Below are positions 17,184 to 26,056 of a stretch of DNA of 41,274 nucleotides, in pieces. Position 1 is the stretch's first letter. Each line of letters opens with the position of its first letter. A program made the position numbers and the translations under genes. The stretch is from a virus, in the IMG/VR virus record IMGVR_UViG_3300042469_000548, positions 1 to 41,274 of that record; one strand, written 5' to 3'. The notes under the pieces were generated by a model. It worked only from the letters and a program-made list of their open reading frames with translations, searched no databases and was not told where the DNA came from.

Positions 17184-19438
17184 TATTCGAAAGCTCTAAT
17201 TAGTTTGAAGTTGCACTCTCCGCCTGATTCATTTGGAGTAAATTTAAGTTCTTTAATGAATCCTTTTTCAATTTCTGAATCATTACAAGAATATTGTATA
17301 ACTCCCTTTGTATTTGCTAAAATACTAATAAATTCCGAAAAACTCACAGGATATTTAAAATCAATGTATTCAGGGATAAATAAAGGCGTTTTTTGTGCAA
17401 TATTATACGGTGGATATGCGTTTTGGTTAGGAGCTAACACATTAAACGGGTCATTCTCTTGATGTAAACCGCTTGTACTATCTATTAAAGTACTTGTAAG
17501 TAAAGTTTCAAGTAAATAATTTGCTTCGCCACTTTGAAAACTAATATCTACAGTCGGAGTTTTCCAAATACCAGCACAAACATACTTAAACCAATATGCA
17601 AAACGTCTAAATGGAGAGTAACGCAAATTATAACACGTATCAGGTGATAGTACATTGTTTACAGTCGTAAAGTTTTCATTACGTTCCGAAACCGTACCGG
17701 CTAGATAACTTTGAGTGCTTCCATCAGTCGAATATTTATCGCTTGTTACTGTATTTCTGTTAGTCGCAATAATAAAATTATCATTATCCGTTTCATACTC
17801 TGTAGTTGGGTTTGCTGAAAATTGAACCCGTCTAGTATACTCTAATATGTAACCGCTTGTAATGAATTTTGATAACTTACTAAAGCTGTTTTTGATTGTT
17901 TTTAGTGGTGAATACCAATTATTTACAGCGTTAAACTCATCTCGTCCATTGCTTTGACCTTGGTTAAGATTCCACTTTTCAGAACCTAATGAAATATTGC
18001 TGAAATACAAATCATTTGCTACAGACCGTTGTAATCCGTCTACATTTAAAGCTGAGAATATAACCGTATTTTTATCATAGAAATACTCTTTTCCTTCTAC
18101 TTCTAGTCTAAATAAACTACCATCTGAAACGATTTGACAACCGATATTATGCAAGGCATCTAATGAACTAAATAATTCTGAAAACTTACAAATTATTGGT
18201 AACTTTTGATTATTACCGTCTAGCATGTTACGGATATTAAGCCCATTTGTAACTGCTCCCCATGATTCAATACCATTCGAAGAATAAGCATAAGGGGCTG
18301 AATTAGTACGACCGTATATTTGTGAACGTAAAATATCATTTTGCCCTGTTATTGACTCTGTTACACGTGCTAATGTTTCAAATATCAAATTTGCTTTTGC
18401 TGTGCTTGGTGTTTGTAAAGTGTCCTGTGAAATCTCGCAATTTAAAGTTGCGTAATCGCTTGTAATAGTCAATTCAACTGAACTTGCAAGCGGAGACGTA
18501 AGGAAACCAGAGAAATAAATAATAACTCTTTGTCCTGCGTTAAATGTACCTGTGTTTGAATATGAAATACTTACGTTTTGAGTATAATTTGAATCACTTG
18601 AATATGGTACATCATTTGTTTGCAAAACTATTGCAGAATCCAGTGAGCCGTCACCATTATAAACATGCAAACGTGTCTCATATCTTATTGTAGTAGAAAA
18701 TGGTGAACCTAAAGAAACAGAAACGATATTAAAATCAAAATCAGCTTCAATATTTACATTAAATTCACCGTTTTCCTGTATTTCAATCAAAGATCCACTA
18801 TTAAATATACTACTTGGTGAAGTAATTAAATAAGGTGTTGCGCTAATTACTGAAAATGATTCTAGTATTTCACTTACAACATTCTGAAAAGCTATATTAA
18901 CCCCGTAAGCATTTGCAGTAGTCCAGTTGAAAGGTGGGTAAACGTATGGATTTATACTGTCGTCTGGTTTATCCCACTTAGATAATTTTAGAATATTTTT
19001 ACTATGCAATCCCAATTCTAAGCTTGGAATAGTTGACAATGTTTGCCCATCTAAACCGATATTTGAATCTAAATTTATTGGCGTGTCTAAACGGTTTTTA
19101 AATAGCCTAGAAATGCTCTTGTCCTCAAAGTTAAGCTTTACTTCACCTTCACTATAAGAGTAAGTAGATAGGTTTAAAAAGCCATTGAATAGAGTTGTAT
19201 AAGTATCTTGACATAAGTATTCAATTAAGAATAAAGCTTCTCCATCTACACCATATTGATCGTAAATAGACTTTAATAATTGTGCACCACTATTCCAAAA
19301 TACCAATGCAGTAGAAAATATATTCTCTAAACCGTGGTAATTTTCAGAACGCATAACAGTAATTTCTACAGAATCCCAATTAGTTGGTTCTTCTACTTCG
19401 ATACCGTTTATTTTAAATCTATATCTTAAAGTAGTCAT
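17183..19438 (-). CDS. Tail hub / distal tail (baseplate) protein
   Basis: 751 residues, the second largest tail gene, directly downstream of the tape measure (20-base overlap), where the tail hub or Dit/Tal-type protein is normally encoded. The N-terminal region is beta-rich (YRFKINGIEVEEPTNWDSVE, then GFLNLSTYSYSEGEVKLNF), like hub proteins, and the C-terminus has GGECNFKLIRAFE. No lytic enzyme motif is seen, so it is probably a structural hub rather than a tail lysin. The assignment rests on size, composition and neighbours. Confidence 0.65.
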   Translation of the reverse strand: MTTLRYRFKINGIEVEEPTNWDSVEITVMRSENYHGLENIFSTALVFWNSGAQLLKSIYDQYGVDGEALFLIEYLCQDTYTTLFNGFLNLSTYSYSEGEVKLNFEDKSISRLFKNRLDTPINLDSNIGLDGQTLSTIPSLELGLHSKNILKLSKWDKPDDSINPYVYPPFNWTTANAYGVNIAFQNVVSEILESFSVISATPYLITSPSSIFNSGSLIEIQENGEFNVNIEADFDFNIVSVSLGSPFSTTIRYETRLHVYNGDGSLDSAIVLQTNDVPYSSDSNYTQNVSISYSNTGTFNAGQRVIIYFSGFLTSPLASSVELTITSDYATLNCEISQDTLQTPSTAKANLIFETLARVTESITGQNDILRSQIYGRTNSAPYAYSSNGIESWGAVTNGLNIRNMLDGNNQKLPIICKFSELFSSLDALHNIGCQIVSDGSLFRLEVEGKEYFYDKNTVIFSALNVDGLQRSVANDLYFSNISLGSEKWNLNQGQSNGRDEFNAVNNWYSPLKTIKNSFSKLSKFITSGYILEYTRRVQFSANPTTEYETDNDNFIIATNRNTVTSDKYSTDGSTQSYLAGTVSERNENFTTVNNVLSPDTCYNLRYSPFRRFAYWFKYVCAGIWKTPTVDISFQSGEANYLLETLLTSTLIDSTSGLHQENDPFNVLAPNQNAYPPYNIAQKTPLFIPEYIDFKYPVSFSEFISILANTKGVIQYSCNDSEIEKGFIKELKFTPNESGGECNFKLIRAFE

Positions 19439-22073
19439 TAGTTATTTGCGTTTCGGATTGTGTATTTACAATAGTTTTTTTGAATCCCCTTTCGGTCAAT
19501 TCTATATGAATCTCTGGACGGTTTTTAATTTCTTTTCTTAAATCCTTAAATATGTTTTTCATTTCTGAAAGTTCCTCTTTAAACTTATCATTACCATTTA
19601 AAGCCCTTTCATATTGTCTATGGTTTAAGGCGAAATCATTAGCCAATTTAGGGCTTATATTTTGAACGTTATCAAGTAATTTACCATAAGTATTAGAAAC
19701 CTCTGTAGTATGTACTCTTTCGCCTGGTCTTAATATTGCTGTTACTGTATCGCTTCCAGTGTCTACACCCTCAACTTTGCGAGTACCAAATTTATATTTA
19801 GGTGGTTTTTGAGAATTAACCCTATTAGCTTGTGCTAAACCTAAAGCAATAACCCCAACCGTTAAAGGTATTGCAAAAGCCCCACCAATTGCAATCGTTT
19901 TAGATACTGCTTGAGCCGTATTTATTGCAATATTAAACAATGCCTGTTGTTTATCAGCTTCAAATTGTTTTTGACGCTGTACTTTTAATAAAGCAGAATA
20001 CTTAGCTTCAATTTGTGCTTTTGCTTGTGCGTTATCACCTGCACGTTTTAAATCTTCTTCTCTCTGTGCATTTATCGAGTCTGTTTCTTGTTTAATCTTA
20101 TCAGAACGAAATTCGAAACCTTCTTTAATAAAATCTAAAGCAAGTTTTGAAGCTATTTTTTCAGCTTCTTTTCTTTGTTCTGCTTGTTTTTTTGCGTCTG
20201 CTGTTATTTTATCTTGTATTTCTTTAGCGTTTTGTGCGTCTAATTCATACAATGCTTTTTTATCATCAACTAATTTTTGCTCAATAGTTGTGCGCTCTTC
20301 TGTACTTAGATTTGCAATTTCTAGTTTTTGTTGATCTAATTCAATTGCTCTTACAATTTCATCACGTGCAAATTCTTTTTGAATAGCTGTGATTTGTTTT
20401 TGTTTTTGCTCCTCTGTACCAATTACTGATTGTAATTTTTCAAGCTGTACATTGTCGTAAATTACTTTCTCTTGTTTTGCTGAATCTTCAAGTGTCTTTA
20501 ACTCTAAAGTCTTTTGTTTTTCAATTCTTTCAAGCCTATCTTTTTCTAGCTTTTCTGCATACTCTGTATCGTATTTGTAAAGTTCTGCATAGTATTCTTG
20601 ACGCTGTACTATAAGTTCTTTGTCAATTTCTTTCGAATTTCTACCAAACTTTTTATACAAATCGTCTCTTTTCTGTAAGTAATCTAATTGAATACCTATG
20701 ATATAATCTTGTTTGCGTCCTTCTGCTTTAGCTTCTCTTATTGCTAATTGTTCAGCTTTATTAAGATTATTTAAAGCATTATTAAACGCCTTATTTTGTG
20801 CGTCAATACGTGCTTTTGTTTGCTTTTCTGATTCGTCCTTTATAACGGGCGTTAAGTCTTTTTCAAACTTTTCGTATTGCTTTAATCTCTCTTTAGCAAG
20901 TTCAATTCTTACTTTCGCTTGATTAATTTCAAGCTGTTTTGTTTCAGAAATTGCACCACGTATAAATTTTTCTGAGTCTATTAACTCTTGCTTTTTCTTA
21001 ATATATCTTTCTTCACTTGCAATAAGTTGCTCAATTGCTTGCTTATCTGCGTCAAGTGCTGATATATTTCTTTTCTTTTCTAAACTTGCAGAAAGGTTGT
21101 CAAATTTCATTTTTGCAAACTCTGATTGTTTGCTTAACTCTTTTAATCCTGACTCTTTTTCTAATTGCTCTTTAGATTTTATTGCATAAGTAATTACTTT
21201 TAATATTGAATCTATAGCACTAACAGACCACGCAATAATACCGCTTTCTGAGTTCCCTAATGTGATTAATAATTGGTCGTAACTATCCCCTAAGTTTGAA
21301 ATTTGCCCCGTTAAGGTTTGAGATATTGCAGCGGTTGAACCTGTTACGCCTTCTAAATCTCCAAGACCTAAAATATACTTTTGAACTTCTGCGGTAGTAT
21401 TTTTTACCTCTGTTGTTACGCCTTTAAAAGTAAATGCTGTTGTATCACCGTTTTTCTTTGCAGTTATACCAAACTCCTTTAACCTCTCATTTTCCCCACT
21501 GAATGCGTCTAGTGCTGCTTCTGTTAATTGGTCAATAGATTTTCCCGTAAAGTTAGCAATATCAGCAAGTTTTAACATCTCAGTTTTAGTAAGATTTAAA
21601 CCTCTGTTAGCGAACTTAATATAAGTTTCTGTTAGTTGTTGAACTGAAAAGTTAGTCTTAGACGCTGTATCCGCAATCATTTGCATCGCAATATCAGCAG
21701 ATTGTTGTGAGCCTAAAGAATTTGTTAAAACAGCTCTATACTTTTGAAACTCACCAGTAAGATTTATGATTTGTTTTTGAAAGTCGATTAGTGAGGACAA
21801 AGCAAATGCCCCTGCAACCATAGCACCCAAGCCTTTTAAGCCATTACTAAAAGTAGAAGTTGATTTGCTTATGTTATCAACTTCTTTTGCTGATTGCTTA
21901 GACTCTTTTTGTATTGTATCGTTTGTTTTCTTAGCCTGTGCATCGGCTTGCTTCATAGCATCAACAAGTTGTTGCTCCTCAGCAGTTAGTTGCTCTGTTG
22001 CTACCTTAGCACTCTTTAAACCGCTTGTATCGCTAGTATAAACAATCTTTACATTCTGTACCGCTGTACTCAT
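19419..22073 (-). CDS. Tail tape measure protein
   Basis: 884 residues. The N-terminal half contains the tape measure core, with helices such as GEFQKYRAVLTNSLGSQQSAD and SVQQLTETYIKFANRGLNLT around residues 110-165. A long charged coiled coil rich in Lys, Glu and Ala fills about 320-690. Hydrophobic helices near 735-770 (ALFNIAINTAQAVSKTIAIG) are typical of tape measures that insert into the membrane. The ATG overlaps the stop of the -1 extension as TAATG. It sets tail length; about 884 residues would give roughly a 130-nm tail, using the usual 0.15 nm per residue. Confidence 0.9.
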   Translation of the reverse strand: MSTAVQNVKIVYTSDTSGLKSAKVATEQLTAEEQQLVDAMKQADAQAKKTNDTIQKESKQSAKEVDNISKSTSTFSNGLKGLGAMVAGAFALSSLIDFQKQIINLTGEFQKYRAVLTNSLGSQQSADIAMQMIADTASKTNFSVQQLTETYIKFANRGLNLTKTEMLKLADIANFTGKSIDQLTEAALDAFSGENERLKEFGITAKKNGDTTAFTFKGVTTEVKNTTAEVQKYILGLGDLEGVTGSTAAISQTLTGQISNLGDSYDQLLITLGNSESGIIAWSVSAIDSILKVITYAIKSKEQLEKESGLKELSKQSEFAKMKFDNLSASLEKKRNISALDADKQAIEQLIASEERYIKKKQELIDSEKFIRGAISETKQLEINQAKVRIELAKERLKQYEKFEKDLTPVIKDESEKQTKARIDAQNKAFNNALNNLNKAEQLAIREAKAEGRKQDYIIGIQLDYLQKRDDLYKKFGRNSKEIDKELIVQRQEYYAELYKYDTEYAEKLEKDRLERIEKQKTLELKTLEDSAKQEKVIYDNVQLEKLQSVIGTEEQKQKQITAIQKEFARDEIVRAIELDQQKLEIANLSTEERTTIEQKLVDDKKALYELDAQNAKEIQDKITADAKKQAEQRKEAEKIASKLALDFIKEGFEFRSDKIKQETDSINAQREEDLKRAGDNAQAKAQIEAKYSALLKVQRQKQFEADKQQALFNIAINTAQAVSKTIAIGGAFAIPLTVGVIALGLAQANRVNSQKPPKYKFGTRKVEGVDTGSDTVTAILRPGERVHTTEVSNTYGKLLDNVQNISPKLANDFALNHRQYERALNGNDKFKEELSEMKNIFKDLRKEIKNRPEIHIELTERGFKKTIVNTQSETQITNDYFKI

Positions 22074-22357
22074 TATTTTTCACTTAATTTTTTCAAATGT
22101 TTGTTTACAGCGTCGATATGCTCATAGAATTCAAGCGTACCCAATTTACTTATACTTTCTCGACCAACTCCTGCAATATTTTGATTTGCGTAGAAAGCTT
22201 TAAATCCAATCCATTGTTTATATTTCCCGATTGAATAGTCGATAAAAGAGTGTTTAACTGGCTCTTTAGTTCTACGTTTTCCGCCTTGAAATAAGTCTGG
22301 AAAAATCCCTCGTATGCTTTGAAAGAGGGTAGTAAATCTTTCATGTGAGCGGATAAA
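22073..22357 (-). CDS. Tail assembly chaperone -1 frameshift extension
   Basis: Reading back one base at a run of nine T on the minus strand (22363-22355) opens a 94-codon frame with no internal stop. It ends in TAA at 22075-22073 exactly at the tape measure start (TAATG). There is no ATG start for it. The product, with a helix-rich tail (YKQWIGFKAFYANQN, then GVGRESISKLGTLEFYEHID), looks coded rather than random. This is the classic position of the frameshifted form of phage tail assembly chaperones, as in lambda G/GT. Confidence 0.7.
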   Translation of the reverse strand, partial: FIRSHERFTTLFQSIRGIFPDLFQGGKRRTKEPVKHSFIDYSIGKYKQWIGFKAFYANQNIAGVGRESISKLGTLEFYEHIDAVNKHLKKLSEK

Positions 22358-22797
22358 AAAAAAGAATCGAAAGTTTTATTTTCTATCCAGTGTTTTATTT
22401 TACGCTCATTATATTCGTGGTCATATTCGTAAGCGTTTTCATTAGCATCAAAGTAATAGATTGAAGCTAATTTGTACAACATCGTAATATTGTGAATATT
22501 TTTCATGCGCTCTTCAAGCATCGAAACGTCACTAACAACCCCTACAAGGTCGCCTTTGTTGCACTTAATTCTAATTGAAGCTATAAGGCTTTCAAGGTAT
22601 AACCTATCAACACGCCACTCCATAGAATCGTATACTTCTTGTGCTGCATGCGCTCGCTCAATAGGTATTTTAAAATCATTCGTAAAAGCAAAATAGTCTA
22701 CACCTCCAGAAGTAAAGCAATGTTCTATCGTATGCCCTTCTTTTAAACGGAATGACTTTTTGTATAGAAATGGGAATAGTTTGGATAATAAACTCAT
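22150..22797 (-). CDS. Tail assembly chaperone-like protein (short form)
   Basis: 215 residues in the zero frame, helical and charged, with no known domain. The gene lies directly upstream of the tape measure, where lambda G/GT-type chaperones are encoded in almost all siphoviruses. A T TTT TTT slippery heptamer lies after residue 141. Slipping -1 there gives a long form of 241 residues, sharing the first 147 with the short form. The assignment rests on position and the hidden frame. In lambda the two forms act in a fixed ratio with the tape measure to build the tail. Confidence 0.65.
   Translation of the reverse strand: MSLLSKLFPFLYKKSFRLKEGHTIEHCFTSGGVDYFAFTNDFKIPIERAHAAQEVYDSMEWRVDRLYLESLIASIRIKCNKGDLVGVVSDVSMLEERMKNIHNITMLYKLASIYYFDANENAYEYDHEYNERKIKHWIENKTFDSFFLSAHMKDLLPSFKAYEGFFQTYFKAENVELKSQLNTLLSTIQSGNINNGLDLKLSTQIKILQELVEKV
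22355..22363 (-). other. Slippery site for -1 frameshift (T9)
   Basis: Nine T on the minus strand read as TCT TTT TTT TTA in the zero frame, giving a perfect X XXY YYZ-type T TTT TTT heptamer. The -1 frame stays open for 94 codons downstream, to the tape measure start. No stimulating structure was identified. Confidence 0.6.
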
Positions 22798-22800
22798 GTG

Positions 22801-22899
22801 TTATAAATATAGCGATGCACATACAAATAGTATAATATTTGATACAATAATACCAAATAATGAACCAAGCCAAAAACTGTAATTTGAAAATATACTCAT
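22801..22899 (-). CDS. Small single-span membrane protein (32 aa)
   Basis: 32 residues (MSIFSNYSFWLGSLFGIIVS then NIILFVCASLYL). It is almost entirely one hydrophobic helix. The ATG overlaps the stop of the upstream membrane gene as ATGA, which is strong evidence for coupled translation. It ends 3 bases before the chaperone-like gene. A role in the membrane is likely, but nothing more specific can be said. Confidence 0.55.
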   Translation of the reverse strand: MSIFSNYSFWLGSLFGIIVSNIILFVCASLYL

Positions 22900-23177
22900 A
22901 AATCTTTTAGTTTGGTTGTAAGTAAAATAGTAAAGTAATTAACCCCTAATCCTAAAGGTATTAGTAATAGTTTCATGTGAAACAAAGCCATGAAGGCTAT
23001 ACAAACCCATGTACCAAAGCAGAATACACAACCGCCTAAAGGTTTAAAAAGCCAAACAGGTAGATTGTTTAGTATTAATTCGTAATACTTTCCAAATATC
23101 ATACCTTCATTCATGCAGTCATCTAAGAAACATGAAAGAAGTCCAGTACAGATACAAAGTAATATTAGTTGATTCAT
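22896..23177 (-). CDS. Small membrane protein with CxxC motif
   Basis: 93 residues with three likely membrane spans: about 2-18 (QLILLCICTGLLSCFL), 48-66 and 68-88. The second span includes GGCVFCFGTW, a CxxC in a hydrophobic context as in DUF1360-type membrane proteins. Start and stop both overlap neighbours (TAATG with the 21-residue peptide gene, ATGA with the 32-residue gene). Such proteins occur in late phage operons of Bacteroidota; the function is unknown. Confidence 0.65.
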   Translation of the reverse strand: MNQLILLCICTGLLSCFLDDCMNEGMIFGKYYELILNNLPVWLFKPLGGCVFCFGTWVCIAFMALFHMKLLLIPLGLGVNYFTILLTTKLKDL

Positions 23178-23242
23178 TACTTCTTTGTTGGTTTACCACG
23201 CTTAGAACCGCAATTGCAGGCTTTACACTTGTATTCTTGCAT
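23177..23242 (-). CDS. 21-residue Cys-rich basic peptide (putative)
   Basis: 21 residues: MQEYKCKACNCGSKRG then KPTKK. It has three Cys in a CxxCxC pattern and a strongly basic tail, like half of a zinc ribbon. The stop overlaps the next ATG (TAATG) and the start lies in the end of the 114-residue gene. The tight coupling argues that it is translated, but the length leaves doubt. Confidence 0.42.
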   Translation of the reverse strand: MQEYKCKACNCGSKRGKPTKK

Positions 23243-23567
23243 CTGTCTCATTTGTTTGTATGTTTTCTACTTTAAATAATAATTTACCGTATGTTTTATT
23301 GTTTTCTGTAATTACGAAATTTTCAAAAAACAAGAAATAAACTCTTGAAAACGAATTAAAGAAACCGCTTGGTATTTTAGTTAAATCAACTATTGTTGTA
23401 CCTAAATCGTCTATTTCAATTTCAATAAAGTATTCATTACCAAATAAGTCTTGAATAGTTAATCTATCGCTTGTATTTGGTACTAAGCCTATTATAGTTA
23501 AAGTTTCGAAACATTGCGCAATTTTTTGGCAATTGTCTAAAACTGGCTCACAACAAGTATTATTCAT
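23223..23567 (-). CDS. Hypothetical protein downstream of TerL
   Basis: 114 residues, with a Cys cluster at the N-terminus (MNNTCCEPVLDNCQKIAQCF) and a beta-rich body with alternating hydrophobic residues (LFGNEYFIEIEIDDLGTTIV). No domain is recognised. It starts 43 bases after TerL's stop and ends in a chain of overlapping small genes. The beta-strand pattern could fit a head or tail decoration protein, but this is only a guess. Confidence 0.6.
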   Translation of the reverse strand: MNNTCCEPVLDNCQKIAQCFETLTIIGLVPNTSDRLTIQDLFGNEYFIEIEIDDLGTTIVDLTKIPSGFFNSFSRVYFLFFENFVITENNKTYGKLLFKVENIQTNETDARIQV

Positions 23568-23610
23568 AATGCAATTTAAAACTTATTCGTCAAATGTAAT
23601 ACTAATTTTG

Positions 23611-24918
23611 TTATTCATTTTTAATATTCAATAAAGAAATCTTATCCCTGTGATGTGCGTTAAAATGGTATCTAAGAGGATCTAAATGGTGAGTCCTTTC
23701 TGGATTTTTCTTTTTATATGTATCCATAGACCCCCTATCATCAACCTCAACTGCTAATAAGTCATTGTGTAACTCTACACATTCAGTAGAAATATTAATA
23801 GTATAGTGCTTAAATAATAAGTTTGTTAATATACGGCTGTTTAAATGAGAAGGATTCGCAGCAGGAACAAAGAAATGCCTTTCATAAGAAAGATTTAATA
23901 AAGAACGCAACATGTCGTAAGCAGACTCATTTCCGCTTGTAAGAGCCGATTGAGCACGTCCAGAAGCATCGCCATTTATAAATAACTCGTGACCTTTCCA
24001 ATCCTCATAAATCATTTCACATAGCATTTGTAAATCATACCCTTTAAAATGATATTCCCTAAGTACATTAATAGTATCTGGCGAATGTGTTGGATTCTGA
24101 ATAGCTAAACACGTGTTTTGTATATTAAAATCCCAAGACAAAAACACATCATCATAAGGTGAATAAAGTTCTTTTGTTGTATATTTAAAATGAATATTTT
24201 TATTATAAGCCTTCGCAAATAGTTTATCAGGGTCATCGACACCCCACTCACCAAGTGCATAAATATTATAATGGTTTTCATCTACTTCTTTTAAATTCTC
24301 TAGCTGTTCTTTATCTATATCAGTTAAAAACCTATTATCCTTGTATGTAGTTCTAAAAACTGTCATGTTCTTAGAATACGATTGAGAATCAATTAATTTT
24401 GTTTTAATCCAGTGGTTTATATTAATTGGGTTAAACAGGAATATAATTTGTATTCCTTCAATACCCCTAGCACGTCTATTTAATTCTAAGAAATCATTAA
24501 AATCTAACTGAGAAGCTTCCTCAATTATTATTCGCTTGATTCCTACTATAGATTTTAATTTCTCTGGATCGTCAACACCTTTAAAAAGTATTCTATGACC
24601 CGTTTCTTTGTTTTCAATTTGTCTCTTAGCATTTGAGTATGTCCAATTGAAATTGTCTTCAATGTGATATTTTTTAGCAAGCGATTTCAAAAGAGAGTAA
24701 CACGAATCATAAATATCTGTCGCATGCTTACGTACAAAAAGAGTATCATAATTACAGTTTCCGTCAAGTTGTAATAATAATTCTAATTGATGCTGTGCTA
24801 CAGACTTTCCAGACCCAGCACCCCCATAATTCATGATAAAACGAGAATCCGCTTTCTTAATTTTATAAAAAAGAGAGTTAAATAATTTATGTCGATTTGT
24901 TACAAAGTCAAATTCCAA
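23611..24918 (-). CDS. terL: Terminase large subunit
   Basis: 435 residues. The ATPase domain has Walker A GGAGSGKS (32-39) and a Walker B/catalytic stretch IIIEEA (130-135). The C-terminal nuclease shows Asp residues in LSWDFNI (about 255), INGDASG (about 310) and HHLDPLRY (about 412). Together with the length this fits the PBSX/terminase_3 type. It cuts and pumps DNA into the capsid through the portal. It starts one base after the TerS stop, so the two are coupled. Confidence 0.93.
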   Translation of the reverse strand: MEFDFVTNRHKLFNSLFYKIKKADSRFIMNYGGAGSGKSVAQHQLELLLQLDGNCNYDTLFVRKHATDIYDSCYSLLKSLAKKYHIEDNFNWTYSNAKRQIENKETGHRILFKGVDDPEKLKSIVGIKRIIIEEASQLDFNDFLELNRRARGIEGIQIIFLFNPININHWIKTKLIDSQSYSKNMTVFRTTYKDNRFLTDIDKEQLENLKEVDENHYNIYALGEWGVDDPDKLFAKAYNKNIHFKYTTKELYSPYDDVFLSWDFNIQNTCLAIQNPTHSPDTINVLREYHFKGYDLQMLCEMIYEDWKGHELFINGDASGRAQSALTSGNESAYDMLRSLLNLSYERHFFVPAANPSHLNSRILTNLLFKHYTINISTECVELHNDLLAVEVDDRGSMDTYKKKNPERTHHLDPLRYHFNAHHRDKISLLNIKNE

Positions 24919-24919
24919 A

Positions 24920-25354
24920 TTATTCTTCTTCAGGTAATGAAACTATTGTTTTTGTTGTTGTTTCTTGGTTAACTTCTTTCTTGTCGGCTAAACCTTGAAT
25001 ACGTGCTACTAAATTAGAATTGAATGCGCCAACCATTGCGCCCTCAATCTGATTATTGTCAATTAGCTCCAATGCCCGTGTAGTGAGTGCAAAATGATTT
25101 TCATAACCAGGCTTATTTGAAGCATAATTTTTTAATGTTTCATAGGAAATTGAAGCATAAGCGCAAAGATTACCACGTGTTAATGGTGTTTGAGTAGGTA
25201 TGTAAATTATTTCACCCGCTCTATCTCCTGACCTTATTGCATCTGCTTTATTCCAGTATTGAGTTTTCATAAATTCGAAATAATTTACTAGAACTTGCTC
25301 CCACTCTTCTGGATTGTATGCTTTTTCTGATTTATTGAATGTCCTTAAATCCAT
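24920..25354 (-). CDS. terS: Terminase small subunit
   Basis: 144 residues. Helical throughout, with an N-terminal half containing YNPEEWEQVLVNYFEFMKTQ and a helix-turn-helix-like segment with LTRGNLCAYASISYETLKNY (about 58-77). The C-terminus is basic then acidic, as in small terminases that form rings on pac or cos DNA and hand it to TerL. Its position one base before terL fixes the assignment. A pac or cos site is expected near here, but none was recognised. Confidence 0.8.
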   Translation of the reverse strand: MDLRTFNKSEKAYNPEEWEQVLVNYFEFMKTQYWNKADAIRSGDRAGEIIYIPTQTPLTRGNLCAYASISYETLKNYASNKPGYENHFALTTRALELIDNNQIEGAMVGAFNSNLVARIQGLADKKEVNQETTTKTIVSLPEEE

Positions 25355-25362
25355 ATTACAAT

Positions 25363-25812
25363 TTACAAATATTTATTTTTATATGAATCATATATTTTAA
25401 AATGAGTTCCTTTTTTGGCTTCTTTTGCATCTTTTAATTTATCAAAGCTAAAATCTAAATGTATTATATTATAGCCTATTTTACTGCAAAAAATATACCT
25501 TAGTTTTTTATTTTTGTCATTTAAAATGATTGGCTCTGGTAATTCTTGGTAATATTCATAATCCATGTAACGAAACCACCTACTAACATACATTAATCCT
25601 TTTTTATCTTGAAAAAGAAAGTTTTTTAATCCAAGTTGTATATTTTCAAAATCTTCTATTTTTATTTTTATCCATCTTTCTTTTTCCAATTCCTTAATAG
25701 CTTGATCTATCAATATACCTAATTCAGTAGGGTTGGGTTGTGGTATTGTTTCGTCGCCACGTCTCCATTTATTGTAGGTTTTTAAACCTTGAATTATTTC
25801 ATCTTTACCCAT
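25363..25812 (-). CDS. Hypothetical phage protein upstream of terminase
   Basis: 149 residues, basic. The N-terminal part (LKTYNKWRRGDETIPQPNP, about 10-28, then a helix LGILIDQAIKELEKE) is a pattern seen in small phage proteins of unknown function. The C-terminal part is Lys/Tyr-rich with FKIYDSYKNKYL. It lies 8 bases before terS in the late operon. It overlaps the preceding gene's end by 19 bases in another frame. Confidence 0.6.
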   Translation of the reverse strand: MGKDEIIQGLKTYNKWRRGDETIPQPNPTELGILIDQAIKELEKERWIKIKIEDFENIQLGLKNFLFQDKKGLMYVSRWFRYMDYEYYQELPEPIILNDKNKKLRYIFCSKIGYNIIHLDFSFDKLKDAKEAKKGTHFKIYDSYKNKYL

Positions 25813-25967
25813 TGGATTCGATCTTTAGTAAAGTAATTATGTGCGACGTTATCCAGTTCAAACTCTTCTCCATTCCAGTACAGAACCGCTTTAGTGTTTT
25901 TTTTTCCGATCACAAAGTAAAAATCTTTTTCGGTTGGTTGTTCTGTTTCTAAGTCGATTACTTGCAT
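25794..25967 (-). CDS. Small hypothetical protein (57 aa)
   Basis: 57 residues, soluble (MQVIDLETEQPTEKDFYFVI, then a Trp-containing strand VLYWNGEEFEL). It resembles small DUF551-like phage proteins only in its short beta-rich plan. The reading frame includes an A9 run. Start and stop overlap neighbours by 10 and 19 bases, which supports translation in a dense chain. Function unknown. Confidence 0.5.
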   Translation of the reverse strand: MQVIDLETEQPTEKDFYFVIGKKNTKAVLYWNGEEFELDNVAHNYFTKDRIQWVKMK

Positions 25968-26056
25968 ATTTTTCTAGGTCTTAATATCCATTTTTTTTGA
26001 TTATGGTCAAAGTATTTGTTTGGGAAATACGTTATACCTGTGTATGGTGAGGTCAT
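25958..26056 (-). CDS. Small basic hypothetical protein (32 aa)
   Basis: 32 residues, basic C-terminus (KKWILRPRKICK), no known domain. The ATG overlaps the upstream stop as ATGA and the 3' end overlaps the next gene's start by 10 bases. The tight coupling is the main support. Confidence 0.42.
   Translation of the reverse strand: MTSPYTGITYFPNKYFDHNQKKWILRPRKICK

Noticed and set aside
23583-23618. Tiny reading frame of 11 codons between TerL and the next gene
   Set aside because: Too short and without motif; it can arise by chance in AT-rich DNA.
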